Both the position numbers and the translations under genes were made by a program. Shown piece by piece: positions 20,856 to 31,951 of a stretch of DNA of 64,000 nucleotides (within the stretch, counting starts at the first letter, position 1; every line of letters starts with the position of its first letter). A model generated the notes under the pieces. The model was given only the letters and a program-made list of their open reading frames with translations, was not told the origin of the DNA and made no database searches. The stretch is from Lineus longissimus (lineage: Eukaryota; Nemertea; Pilidiophora; Heteronemertea; Lineidae): assembly GCF_910592395.1 (NCBI RefSeq), contig NC_088318.1, forward strand, positions 10,108,349 to 10,172,348. The letters run 5' to 3'.

Positions 20856-21262
20856 TAACTCTTTCAGTGCCCAGGATTTGGGCATTTTTGGGCATTGTCA
20901 CTACCCAAAATCTCACAAAAATAATTGAGATACACTCATCAAAATTCTTCAAAACCTTTGTCTTTACCTCCTGTTTCAATAAAACAGCAGTAATAAGTAG
21001 GGGCATACTAGGATTATGTTCTAAATTTTTTTGAGGGAGTGGTATTTTTGGCCGATTTTCACCATTTTTCACCTAAAATGAGGGGTGGCAAACCCCACCC
21101 CACCCTCTCAGTCGAAAAAATTATTCAATTTGGACGCCCCAGGCCAGAGAAACCATATGAACCACATTTGAGTAGCTGGGGACATCTGGTGTCGTCTGGA
21201 GGAACTAAAATACCTTAATATTTTAGGACGTACATGTACGTCCTTGGCACTGAAAGAGTTAA
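20855..21262. mobile_element. TTAA-flanked MITE (piggyBac- or Kolobok-like), ~400 bp
   Basis: TTAA is at 20855-20858 and 21259-21262. The interior ends are inverted repeats starting CTCTTTCAGTGCC. TTAA target duplications are typical of piggyBac and Kolobok superfamilies. Near the right end is a perfect 18-bp palindrome GGACGTACATGTACGTCC (21226-21243). It interrupts the transposase-like ORF. No coding capacity. Confidence 0.75.
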
Positions 21263-21629
21263 GATACTCGAAGAATGCATTTTTAGTAACAGGGTATCTA
21301 AAAAGCCTATGGCCGGCAAATGCAGGAACCTGGCCTGCCTAGGTAGGGTATCCTAGGTAGGCCTAGGCGGTGTAGGGCCGGGGCCTCTCAAGTCTAGGTC
21401 AAATAAATGGGCCTAGCCCTAGGCTACTCCACGGCACAGGTCTGCTGATTAGCTAGCTACAGAACCAGGCCAACACTGTACATTCTGAGTGAGCTAAGTG
21501 AGCTTTAGCCTGTATGCCTCTATACAATTCATCTAACTTAGCCTCGGAGACACACTAGCGACAGTTGACAGTGCTGCGTACATTATACATATGCACCATG
21601 TACATGATGTACAGAGCGGCAGTGCATTT
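21263..21629. other. No gene recognised
   Basis: AGGCCTAGG-rich, repetitive-looking sequence. I found no ORF with domain character and no RNA gene. Confidence 0.4.
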
Positions 21630-21848
21630 CTACAGAGAATTCCCGACCTTTTTTTTACTAACTTCGTTACCATCTTTTCGCCACGTAATTATCCTTTGAG
21701 TGAAGTAATCGTTGTCTAAAGCTAATACAGTTTCTTTCTTATTCTCTTTTGGTAACGGAAATTCGAGAAGTTTGCGGTTATCCACTGTTTTATAGCGTAA
21801 GTTGTATTGCCTTGCCGCATCGCGGCTTTCGTCTATGGCCGCGGCCAT
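21630..21848 (-). CDS. Small hypothetical ORF (72 aa) next to the BEL fragment
   Basis: The ATG at 21848 lies in a good context (TTCAAAATGGCCGCG). The protein starts MAAAIDESRDAARQYN and is charged, with a lysine-rich end. I recognise no domain. It could be a first exon (the 3' end has AAGAAAAAGGTCGG), a fragment, or chance. The BEL/Pao sequence stops only ~35 bp upstream, so this may belong to a different insertion. Confidence 0.25.
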   Translation of the reverse strand: MAAAIDESRDAARQYNLRYKTVDNRKLLEFPLPKENKKETVLALDNDYFTQRIITWRKDGNEVSKKKVGNSL

Positions 21849-21879
21849 TTTGAACACAGCGCCACCGCCGGTGGAGCGG

Positions 21880-22809
21880 GGGAACTAAACTGACGCGGAA
21901 AGTTCGTAATGGATAAAAGAATCGGCATCTAAGCTGTTAGTGGTGTCAAGGTTGATGGCCCTAGAGGACAAGCATGTGAACAGAACACCCCATCTTTTGA
22001 GCTCTTTGCCACCCTCTCTGACCAGATAAGGACCAAAAAGATCAACCCCTGTGTATGTGAATGGCGCTGCTGGTTCCAAGCGATCCTCATGCAAATCTGA
22101 CATTTTTTGATGACAGAATGTGCCCCTCAACTTGCGACAGGTAATGCAATTCATTATGTGTGAACTGACAGCTTGGCGACCCCCCCCCCCCCAGTACCCA
22201 ATAACCAGCTTGTCTGGTGCTGTTCAGGGTTATACCAAGGCCAGCGTTGCCTTCTTGCCTGTGATGACTATCAATCAACAGCGCAGTCACATGACTAGCT
22301 CACGGGAGAACAACCAGGTGTTTTTCAGAGTCGGGCAGTTTACTTCGGGGAATTCTACCCCCAACACGCAGAAGTCCATCTTCATCCAAGAAGGGGTCCA
22401 GGCCATACAGCGGGCTGCTCTTGCTCATGGTCCTGACACCATCATCGAGCTTCTGATGGAATGCCAGGATCTCAGCTGGAAATGCCTTCTCCTGGGTGAC
22501 TCTGACAATCAACTGTTCGGCCTTCTTCATTTTGTCAACGGTAACCTGTTGGCTTCTCTGAACTTCAGGATTTGCAGGTTTGTCACGCATGTGACTTCTA
22601 CATAGCCGTATGTGTGGCTGACACAGGGCGACAGCCCTCCTGAGCTGAAACCAACTGGAAAATCTCTGGAAGTGTTCTGACATGTTCACAGGTGTCACTT
22701 TGACGGCTCTTGTGTGTAACACTACATGGGACCGCTTATCCTCAGGGTTATCATCCTTCACTTTCATCTCATCCTTTGATGGGGGAGGGAGACCGGTGTT
22801 AGTTCGCAT
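21880..22809 (-). pseudogene. BEL/Pao integrase region, truncated
   Basis: The first frame (22809-22300) has the pre-integrase region typical of BEL/Pao (FLDEDGLLRVGGRIPRS). It continues with AGYWVLGGG, then after a frame change C-x2-CRKLRG, HQKMSDL and EDRLEPAAPFTYTGVDLFGPY, which holds the first catalytic Asp. The frame change coincides with a run of 13 G (minus strand) at about 22178-22190. The core is cut at about 21885, before the second Asp and the Glu. Its strand matches the neighbouring gypsy element 3, but it is an unrelated family. Confidence 0.9.
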
Positions 22810-23299
22810 GAACTCCGTGTCGTGTCAGGATGAGTCAGAAGTAATTGGAGTTAAGACGATCTTTATGAACAAATATATCATTGATTCTCAAGAGCTTGAA
22901 GGTAACAAAGAGAGAGAGACCAATTCCGGAAGGGCCGTGGCGGGCCTTGAAGACACTAACAAGTACATCTCCCTTTCTTTGAGAAAAAACTAACTTTTTC
23001 CAAGTTATAACTACATGTACTGTAGTGTTGTCTTTTACTAGACTTTAGCTCATCACCTTAGTCCAAGAGTTCGGATTGTCTTGTAAACAGTTCGAAAAAC
23101 TACTCTAAGCTTTAAAGATAGCCATAATGATTTTGACTTGAGCACAAATTGTAAAAACAGCCTGAATGAACAATACAAAGTTCAACGTAAACACCCTATA
23201 GTCAGATAAGACCAAAACACTGGTAGAATGTCTATTTACACAAAAGCCCACAAGTAGAACGGACAGCGATCTGCCTGCATCTATTATACTTGGGTACAA
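22810..23299. other. No gene recognised between BEL and gypsy element 3
   Basis: No ORF with domain character, no tRNA and no clear repeat boundary could be seen. LTR remains of either neighbour are possible but unproven. Confidence 0.35.
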
Positions 23300-24707
23300 C
23301 TAACCACTGGAATACCTTGGGTTAGGTTTCACAACCCTACCAGAATGAGTAGCGTATGGCTGCTGAGTAGCAACTACAGAGTTAGGCTTTTCAATTGACG
23401 CGTTCGTACTAGTACCGTTTGCACTAGAACTCGGAGTAATCGGGTCACTAGAGGTTTCAGATTCCACGTTGTCAGGCAGCTTATTTAGCTGTACTCGGTT
23501 TCTCCTGAATTTGCCAGTTGGAGTCTTCACAACATACGACCGTTCATGGACCTGATGTTCCACAACTCCAGTCTCCTTTCGAGCTGGTATGTAAACCTCG
23601 TTTCCTGGGGGCAGCACCGGCAACTCCCTTGCACGGTGTCGATCATCGAAGTTACGACTATAACGACTACGTAGGTGCTCCTCCTTAACGTGCAGCGTTG
23701 TGCGATCCGGTATGATTGGCTCCAGACTTTAAGGCACGACAGGCAGCTTGGGACGGAGCCTGCGATTCATTAACAGCTCAGTAGGGCTAAACCCAAAAGC
23801 GAGAGGAGTGCTACGATAACACAAGAGCGCGGCATAAGGATCTTTTGCTGGTTTCAAAATGTCCTTAAGAGTTTGAACAGCCAATTACTTCACCATTTCC
23901 TGATTAATGTCCTGGACTCGCGGTTAAATGCGAGAAACCATAGTCCTGCGCAAAGTTACTGAATTCATTTGCGATATACTGCCCGCCATTATCACTCATG
24001 ATGGTCTCCGGTACGCCATGCCTCGCAAACATTGACTTCAGATGCATAATTGTCATTGCGCTTGTCATGTCCGCGAGTTTTGCCATCTCTATATATCAAG
24101 AGAAGTGGTTTACAATGAGTAAATACCAACTCCTCCGGTATTCATACAAGTCCGTTGAAACTTTCTGCCAAGGGCGAATAGGCATTTCCGATGGTTTTAG
24201 TGGCTCCATAGGATTTCTCGAAAGTTTCGCACAGATCCGACATCCCTTTACCAGATCCTCTATCTGGCGAGAAATGCCGGGCCACCAGATTGATTGCAGC
24301 ACACGTTGTCTACATTTAACATTGCCCTGGTGCCCTTCATGGACACGGTCTAACATTTCCAGCCGGAGTGAGGATGGTATAAAGAGTCTTTGGCGATAGA
24401 GCAGGAGTCCATGTAGAAGAGTGAGCTCGCCACGATGTTGCCAATATTGTTGAAGTGCGCTTTTCAACTGAGTTTTATCTGGCCAACCGTCCTGTACATA
24501 ACGGCATAACTGTAGTGAGAGTTCATCTTCTTGCTGATGGTCATATATCTGCTTGAGCCTCACATCTGTGGCAGGAAGTCCGTCAAATATGAGATTGACA
24601 TGTGCCTCAGTCTCCCCCCATTTGATAATCATCGATGACAGAGGACGGGACAGAGGTCGGAACACGTGACAATGTGTCCGCGATATAGAGTTCTTTGCCA
24701 GGAACAT
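23300..24707 (-). pseudogene. Ty3/gypsy integrase, element 3, with nonsense codons
   Basis: The zinc-binding domain is HEGHQGNVKCRQRV..C-x2-C. The rve core has STDLYEY and MSDNGGQY as the first two acidic sites. In-frame stops fall after VNHFS (near 24098) and after TASPGH (near 23905), close to the expected Glu region (GNGE). The C-terminal part is again open at 23623-23300 and ends THSGRVVKPNPRY, a signature of the K02A2.6/Mag-type gypsy group. Inactive copy. Confidence 0.85.
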
Positions 24708-25150
24708 ATTCTATATTGTAACTAAATCTCATGAGACGCATACGCATTCTTTGAATATGCGGTGGTAACTCCTCAAGAGATTTTGATCCAAGCAAAGCGA
24801 TCAGCGGCTTATGATCTGTTTCGAGTGTAAATGTCAGTCCTGATAGAAAATGATCAAAGCGGCTACACGCCCAAGTAGATGCAAGAGCTTCTTTTTCTAT
24901 CTGTGCGTATCTGGTTTCTGCAGGTGTTAGTGACCTTGAGGCGAAAGCTACAGGTTTCCAAACATCATCAGTGTCTAGTTGCCTCAAAACAGCCCCAAGT
25001 CCATATGACGAACTGCTCTGGTCCTGAATTGATACCAAAGAATATCGCCCAAATGGGTAGATGAAGCAAGTTGCGAGTTGAGATGCTTCATCTGCTAGTT
25101 TGATGTGATGAAATCCTTGGTTTGCGTCCAGTTTTGAGTTGAATCTGATA
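24607..25150 (-). pseudogene. RT fragment fused to RNase H, element 3; RT palm missing
   Basis: An RT motif KLDANQGFHHIKL (25088-25150 frame) runs to FGRYSL and is then joined directly to RNase H (SSSYGLGAVLRQ, KEALAS, ETDHKPL, ADTLSR). The ~150 residues with the YxDD box are gone. The first RNase H Asp context (normally DAS) reads DQSSS. Upstream, the join between the protease linker and KLDAN also skips the RT fingers. Confidence 0.85.
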
Positions 25151-25606
25151 AGGGTACGGCATTTCCCCTAAACCTTCAAACAGTTGTGGGTAGTCACTGA
25201 AAGAACCTATGTTCAGTGATACAATGTCGAGATCACAACTAGTTTCACGACTCAAGAGCGCTGCTGATCCACTCTCAATGACGTAAATTTCAGTCAGAGC
25301 CTGTCGATTTCTTCTGCGCATACTTGTACGAAAACAACCCAGCACCGGCGATGGAAAAAAGAGTTTATACTTAAAGTGCTTTTCATAGACAGCCCAGGAA
25401 ATAACGTTGCCATCGGCTCCGGTGTCGACACGAAATTTGAGCTTGGCGCCATCTACATCGATATTCAGATTCCATTGATCCGCATTATACGATTGCTTAT
25501 CTTGATCGACTGCACTGAGAAATGCATCACGATATTCGTCATCTCGAATGACTTTGTGTACGCCTTTGGTAGGTTTTGGTTTATTACTCATTGTCGATTG
25601 GCACAC
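25088..25606 (-). pseudogene. Ty3/gypsy protease, element 3
   Basis: A retropepsin active site DTGAD lies about 55 residues into the frame (KFRVDTGADGNVISW). The frame continues through a linker (PYPYQIQLKTG) that normally precedes RT, then stops at 25088, where another frame holds the RT fragment. Confidence 0.8.
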
Positions 25607-26330
25607 CGATCCAAAATGACCGCGAACTCCGCACTTATGACAGTCGGCACTGCGAGCTAGACACTGCTTACGATCATGAGGCCCCTTACCACAAAAATAA
25701 CAAGAGGTATTTTGCTAGTGGAGCCATGAGCATGAGACTTGGAATCATATCGTTTGCTAGGCTTTTTTCTAGGTTTTCCCTTGACTGCAGCTACCTCTGC
25801 AGGCTTGTCAGCATTTTTGTCCATCGACTGCAACCTGGATGTAGTTGCTTCAAATGCCCTACAAATTTCAAGAGTTTTTTTCAGAGTCAGTTTGTTTTCA
25901 TAGAGAAGTTTCTTTTGAATGACTTGATCTTTCACACCAACGACCAAACGGTCACGAACCTCGAATCGTGTAACTCAGCAAAATTGCAATTTGCCGCTAT
26001 TTTCAGCACTGTTGCATAAAAATTGTCGAAGTTTTCATTTGGTTTCTGTACACGCATGTTGAACATGTAGCGCTCATACGTTTCATTCGCCTGTCCTATG
26101 CACAGTGTACGCATTTTCTGAAGAACGATATCAATATCAGTCTTTTGCTCAGCATTTTCGAAACTGTGCGAGTTAAATACTAGCAACACCAATTTTGTGA
26201 AGCATGTGAGCAGTGTGACTGTATGTATCTTCTTGTCCTTGTCGACAAGACCTGCTGAGAGTTCATAGTTGGCCCACACCTGCTCAAACAGCTCCCAATC
26301 AGCTGCTCTGTTACTGTAGCTATGTGGCAA
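25605..26330 (-). pseudogene. Ty3/gypsy gag with two CCHC knuckles, element 3
   Basis: Gag core: DWELFEQVWANYELSAGL, then ERYMFNMRVQKPNENFDNFY. A frameshift near 25940 moves to the frame with ALEICRA-type helices (LKKTLEICRAFEATTS). In a third frame (about 25605-25707) two perfect knuckles are seen: CYFCGKGPHDRKQC and CHKCGVRGHFGSVC. The N-terminus is cut at 26330. It belongs to the same gag type as 39295-40149. Confidence 0.85.
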
Positions 26331-27042
26331 AAAAGTTAAAAAGTTAATGGATTTTAATGTATCATTAGAAAGGTCTCCCTAAGACCTTTCCAATGACACC
26401 AAGATCACCTTTCTGTGACAAATATTAAGTAAGTTACACCACTTTTTGTGTCACTAATTATCGCTAATTGGCGGCTTTGTCTTTACTAGGAAAAGAGTAA
26501 GATTAACAACTTGGTTCCGTGACCGAAAAGTGGCGTTCAGAAGAATGCACTTAGGTTTCTTATTTTTAGCTCATATTGCAATGGAAAGCGGGTTATTCAA
26601 AGACAGAGAAGCCTGTAATACTTTAAAATGAGAATAGTAATGTGTTCATGTTAAATTATTATCAAAATGACAAGTCAAAAATCATACAATAAGCAGTAAG
26701 AGGCAGAGGCGTCGCCCAACTTTTCCTGGTTCAATGCTCTACTAGGATCTCTGAAAACAAGTGTTTTATCATATTTTTCAAGTTCTGGAGGCATCCCATG
26801 CATCAATAACAACAAATAACTCACCAATTAGCCATAAAGCAGCACTCAAAGTCAGTGTCTATGTCACAGCAGTCTTGTTAAAAGAAAATTAAGTCCTCAC
26901 AAATTAGATCGGCCGCTAGTTCAAACTTGGGGATTTCAAAGTCCTCTGCGTCATCATAACTATCTTCCTCAAACCAATATGCTATCTTGTAGCAATGAAT
27001 GTTCTCTTTATTCCCATCTTTCTTCTTCTTTTTCAGTTTTTT
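26331..27042. other. No gene recognised; one hairpin
   Basis: A hairpin GAAAGGTCT..AGACCTTTC lies at 26368-26390. No ORF or RNA gene is visible. The left border cuts gag of element 3, so this is probably another insertion. Confidence 0.4.
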
Positions 27043-27870
27043 AGCTCAGCTGACAAGCTGAGCTATTCATATGAGTAAATGGTAGAATGAATGTCCGTCT
27101 GTCTGTCTGTCTGTCCGTTAAAGAGGCACGTTTCAAAACTATGGCGGATAGGCGATAGATTTTCCCTATAAGCCATTTAGACTCTTCAGGACTCCTGAAT
27201 AGACCAAGTGTGGGTCCGGCAGGATTAACAGTTTGGCCACCAGGGGGCAAAAAGCCTAAATCACAAAACAATTTTTTTACGCTTTATTCAAGCAGATAGA
27301 AGCTTGAAATAAAGTTGAAAAGGACCGCATGCATGTAGGTCTTGAAACTACTAAGAGTAGTTTTGATTGATACTACCAGTTGGCGTTACTGAGTCAAAAT
27401 CTGTGTTGACCTAGTTTAAGCTTGATTTGAATTTCCCGCTCTTGTATGACTCTGAAGGTTGTGGGTTCCAATCCCACTTCGGGTCAATTTTTTTTTTTTA
27501 ATTTTTACTTTTTTCACTTGTAAATACATTTTCTTTACTTTTTTGAATAATTTGGTGGGCGGCCATCTTGGTTTTTTTTTCTATTTTAAAGCCTTTGCTG
27601 TATCCAGAGTGACATGAATTTTATGGTTGGTGTACAATAAGTCTCCTTTACATGATATCACATGGGCTTTCTATTTGACCTACTTTTCAAGGTCAGCCTG
27701 GCTCAGGTACTTAGATTTGACTAATAAGTGGCATATTTGTCACCATTTAAAAGTCTTTTTACTTTGGTATGTTTGCCTGATATATTGACAAAACTGAGGT
27801 TGAAAGAGATCTATCGGGTACTTTCCATGTTCATATATTTCAGCTGAGCGCCAGGCCCTTGGGCCTCTTG
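27043..27870 (+). mobile_element. Hairpin-ended Helentron-like repeat, copy B (second subfamily)
   Basis: The 5' hairpin is AGCTCAGC-TGACAA-GCTGAGCT (27043-27064) and the 3' palindrome is AGGCCCTTGGGCCT (27853-27866) after CAGCTGAGCGCC. Inside are a (GTCT)n tract, GGCACGTTTC, the 12-mer CCACCAGGGGGC (27237-27248) and TTTGACCTACTTTTCAAGGTCA. Its right end truncates the gene at 27873. The 3' end sequence recurs inverted at 31606-31642. Confidence 0.7.
27407..27499 (+). repeat. tRNA-like Pol III module (SINE-like)
   Basis: A T-arm GTGGG-TTCCAAT-CCCAC is intact, and a B-box-like GGTTCCAATCC is present. The 5' TGACCTA and 3' GGGTCA can pair as an acceptor stem, and a T-run follows at 27488. An A-box-like TAGTTTAAGC is near the start. 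I see no convincing anticodon arm, so this is a tRNA-derived repeat or decayed tRNA rather than a functional tRNA. Confidence 0.4.
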
Positions 27871-27872
27871 TC

Positions 27873-29957
27873 CACTTTACCATACCAATCAGTCTTTTCA
27901 CTAGTGTCTTCATCATACCACGTGTGGCAGATTCTGCAACCAACTACAGTTGCTTGGAAAAGGCCAACTAAACCAACATGAATCTCATCTGACACTTCAG
28001 GGAATGCAGTTTTCAAGCCACTAACGTCAAGATTTTTCAGTGTCTTTTCAATTTCTTTCCTCTCCTTCACATTCTTTTTCTGCCTTTTGTTTGCAGCTCT
28101 CCTCGACAATTCCTTCTGAATATCGCTCTGTCTTTTTTCTGTTCATTGCCCTTTTCTTCCGTGCCTTCCCAATTGCCCATGTCACAATCCGCTCTCTCTT
28201 ATCTTCATACAAACTGTCTAACCACCCGACAACATTGTTTTTCTTTGAGTGCATCCTTGCCACCAAAAAGTCTAAATTTGCATTTTTGGCCCTTTCTTTC
28301 CCCGCACTAAACATTCCCATGATTTCTTCTGAGTCATTGTTATGTAACCGTGCCGACTCCATTTCTCTTCGCAGCTGCTCTGTCAGATCCATCCCGAAGT
28401 AACGCTTGTATTGGCGTTCCAATACTTCGATGATGGCTTTCAAGCAGGCCGTTGCCATGGTTTTGAACATGTCCTTGTTTCTTGGTTCCTTCAATAACAT
28501 TTCGAGCGTTTTGTCGTCTGGTTTGAAGGCACCACCAAAGAAATCCGAATTCCTTGTGAGGATGCTAAGGGGGTCCTCCAGTGTTTGGCGAAGAGTACAG
28601 AGCACATCTTTCACAATTTTTATACCATCAACATGTGAAATTTCTGACTGGGCAGAAGCATTGAACTTGGTCATCCAAGGCCCAGTCAGAAGCTTTCCAA
28701 GAACACCAACCACCTGCATTTCTGTGATGGCAGTTTCCAACGCAAAATCCTTTCTTATACTGGGAACTAACCCACCACAAGAAAGCGAACCACTTCCTAA
28801 AGGTGGATTCATACTCCGACGAACGACCATCGCCGACGTCGAACGCAGCGTCCTGTGTCGGTCGCCTATGCCATCACACGATTTTGTAGGCGTCGTATCG
28901 CGTGACTATGAATGCTCACGCGATTATACCATTCTGCCACGTCAAAATGGAGGAGGAGGACGCACTGCTTATTTTAAATGTCCAGGCAATGGCTGTCCTC
29001 TACAGGATGCGAAGGAAACGCCACCGACGAGATATGTATGTGAGGGAGATATTCACTGTCTTTGCCAAGAGCTGCTCCAATTGCCCGCCATGCATTTTCT
29101 TTCTTCAGGCTGTCCTTGTTGTCGGATCTGGAAATGTCATAAAGACATTTGTAACGTTTTACTTCACATATTAGTAGCTCTTCTGCGTCCGACATTTTAA
29201 CTTCGTTATGTGAGGAAGCTCAAGCGTAAAATGACGTAATCAATTCCCATTCCCCGTCTTTCCAGTTTGAACTAGGCGCCTTTGAAAATATGCATAAACA
29301 TGAGTCCTTGGTCCCATGACCAGAAAAGTGATCATTCATTGGTACGACGCCGCGATCGGACACAGAGAGTTCAAATTTGTTGAACTCTTTAATATCGCAC
29401 GCCGACCGAACGCGCGTCTGGACGCCGATGGCTATCGCCGTCGCACGCGAAATATGAATCAACACCACGACGTTGGCGTCGAGAATTTGATCGTGCGTCG
29501 GTCGCCGGCGGTCGTGCGTCGGAGTATGAACTAGGCTTAAGAAGTCGAGGAGAAGATCGTAATGTTCAAAGAATTTCCCAGAGATGTGGAAGAGAATATG
29601 CAGCCTGTTCCCCCGGTACCTAGGCAGAAGACCCCTTGGTAACTTGTTGTCATCTAAGAATGTCTTGAATCCCTTAGGATCCCCTTTTGAATCTTTATAC
29701 CGAATTTTGTTTATCTGAACAACCAAATTTCCAATGACAGAGTCTTTCCCAAATAATTCTCCTTTTTCAGTCTCAACTGACTTCATGGCGGACCTACATT
29801 TACTTGCAATGGTGTCTAGGGGGTGTAAATGGCAATTGAGTTCATTAAGAGTTTTTCCCCACGATGCATTGACCTGTCGGATAGTGGCCTGATTGACAGC
29901 GGCCCTATCATTCATGGTATTGGCTATGTTTCCAATCATGGTTTCCCAATCACAGTT
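27873..29957 (-). pseudogene. Multicopy invertebrate gene (RGNR / HN..AE motifs), split by a Harbinger derivative
   Basis: The 5' part, 29957-29541, has NTMNDRAAVNQ, HPLDTIAS and PRYRGNRLHILFH. The 3' part, 28807-28110, has LLTGPWMTKF, ARLHNNDSEEIMGMFSAGK and SKKNNVVGWLDSL, and continues after a frameshift near 28110 as 28109-27873 (GCRICHTWYDEDTSEKTDWYGKV). I recognise these motifs from an abundant family of uncharacterised invertebrate proteins, probably transposon-borne, but know no function. The gene is interrupted by a 723-bp TIR element (28808-29530). It is truncated at its 3' end by copy B and at its 5' end by repeat X. Confidence 0.6.
28808..29530 (+). mobile_element. Non-autonomous Harbinger-type element retaining two gene starts
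   Basis: TIRs are TTCATACTCCGACGAACGAC.. at 28808 and its inverted match (one mismatch in 21) ending at 29530. The plus strand from 28950 encodes MEEEDALLILNVQAM..RRDMYVREIF, like a Harbinger transposase N terminus (W/Y-VREI motif). The minus strand from 29195 encodes MSDAEELLICEVKRYKCLYD..KENAWRAIGAALG, a MADF/Myb-like N terminus. The two fragments converge near 29055, so the element looks like an internal-deletion derivative of a two-gene transposon. No clear target duplication. Confidence 0.7.
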
Positions 29958-30345
29958 TGCTCAAAATCCTTTGATCTCAGCCGGTTTCGCCGTTGGAATG
30001 TACGCCGTTCATTTCTGTACAAATACATGGGCTATGGTCCTGTACAAAGTTGTTTACTTGTACATTTTACACTGCGCTATGCCCGTAATACTGTGGCGCG
30101 CTTCACGTACATTTTTGTGTGAGGTCAACGACCTTGCGATCGAGCGGGCCGTCGTTGATTTCGATCTTACAAAATACGCATGCAAATTAAATGCGGTTTT
30201 CGGCATTGGGTGAATCTTTCATATAAATCTGTTATCCACATACAGGTGCTTTGTCATTTCCATAAGATGCTTTTGAAAAGAGTTTGACACGACACTGCCC
30301 GTTTCGTGATGACGTCATCGCATTCGTGATCGGGAATTTGCTGTG
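29957..30345 (+). repeat. Dispersed ~390-bp repeat X, copy 2
   Basis: Inverted match to 7107-7500, from TTTGCTCAAAATCC to GGGAATTTG, including TGACGTCA. It abuts the 5' end of the gene at 27873-29957. Confidence 0.7.
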
Positions 30346-31605
30346 ACTAGCATATACCAGTGGCGCCGGCTGTTCGAGGTATAAAAATCGGATTGTGTGG
30401 GTGCTGGTATGTTGTGGGTTTGGTGTAAATGGGGTGCTGGTTTGTGAGTAAAATCTCCAGGCGTTATCTATATTTACGTCAATGACGACAGTGATATATT
30501 GATATTGATAGATGATATGTTACTCAGAGTCCAAGGAGGATACCGCGGTGACGTCACATCACGTGATCCCGACCCATATTAGTGATCGCTATGGCCAATC
30601 AGATTCAGTCTACTGACAGCACCAGCACTGAACACATCTCCACGTCTCACTGTCTGGTGCGCTCCTGTACACAAAAACACCAATAGACATGAAATATTGC
30701 AATACCTAGTATGGATTCTTCCTGTGTAAAATAAAATTTACAGAGCAGATTAACTTCCACGAATAAAAAAGACGTTTTGGCGTAGCCAAAGTGCGGAAAT
30801 AATGTCTCCGCTAAAATACACTACGAAATACACTAGACAATGCACTACGCAATATACAGTAGAGATGCAGTTGAGTTTGTTATTGTTTTGACTTAGAAGC
30901 CCGCCCATATCATAATATATTCATGTATTCATCAAGTATGAACTCATTTCTGTCCCATGCAACTCTAAGAACAGTCAATTTCTCCTTAAATCATCACCGA
31001 AACCGCGATATCCGCAGGAAGATTTCGTTCTAGTGTCCGAAAATGCATGATCTTACAGGGGCGCTAACTCGACAAATAGAGGGGATCTATGGGGATCTAT
31101 GCGAGTTTTAGGTATTACAGGTCTCGAACTTGTAAAATCTGTAAACATGCCTCCAAATCCCATTATGATAATGAAGAGATTGCCCCATGTCTGGGAGACT
31201 GTTTTGAAACCATCGCTAATTTTGGAAGATCGGTGCCCGGCTATTTGGTTTAAAAAACCCTATTTTTTCCCATCAAAACAGCACTTTCCATTATTCAAAT
31301 GATAGCTTATTGTCTGAAGGCTTATTTCATAGCAGAAAAGTACTAATAACTCTGATTTGATGCGAAAAATCTAACTTTTTTGATGACTTGATTTTCCTTT
31401 GGCCGTGGATCGAGTTTGTTTACAATATGCAGCGCCATCTTGGAAAAGCCGTGACGTCACCGCGGTATCCTCCTTGCTCAGAGTCATAAAATTTCCACTG
31501 TTTTTCTGTGTAAAATGTCTCCAGTGTTGTTGTTGTTGCTAACAGTAAACTATGATGCGGCCTTACTGGAATCCCCTACTTACTTATACTTCTAACAACA
31601 ACAAC
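30346..31605. other. No gene recognised
   Basis: AT-rich non-coding sequence. The phrase GTGACGTCACCGCGGTATCC (31451) appears inverted near 30537 (GGATACCGCGGTGACGTCAC). The 30537-31471 segment is therefore bounded by inverted repeats and may be another non-autonomous element. Confidence 0.4.
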
Positions 31606-31945
31606 AAACAAGAGGCCCAAGGGCCTGGCGCTCAGCTGAAATGGATAGGTGAAGGCAAGGGTGTGTCGGTACCGTTATTATGAGGCAACGAAGAAGATAA
31701 AGAGTTGGTTAACAAAATGAACTTTATATGGTGCGGCAGATATTTGATGCCTTTCGGCAGATATTTGAAGCGCCTTGCGGCAGATATTTGTTGCCTTGCG
31801 GCAGATATTTGATAACGCTCTCCAGGAATGGAAAGCAGTAAAACGAGTAAGCACACCTTACTCTGAATGTGGGAACAGCAAGTGCTTTCCTGGACTTGAA
31901 ATGTGCCAACGACTCCTCTTGCAATAACCAACAACAGTTAATCTG
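31606..31945 (-). repeat. Second-subfamily hairpin terminus and CGGCAGATATTTG array
   Basis: Palindrome AGGCCCAAGGGCCT (31613-31626) next to GGCGCTCAGCTG is the inverted 3' end seen in copy B. At 31733-31812 four copies of CGGCAGATATTTG lie 20-25 bp apart. No gene. Confidence 0.6.
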
Positions 31946-31951
31946 TAAATG

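Noticed and set aside
22178-22192. True frameshift mutation in the BEL integrase
   Set aside because: The frame change coincides with a 13-base C/G homopolymer, so sequencing error is as likely as a real mutation.
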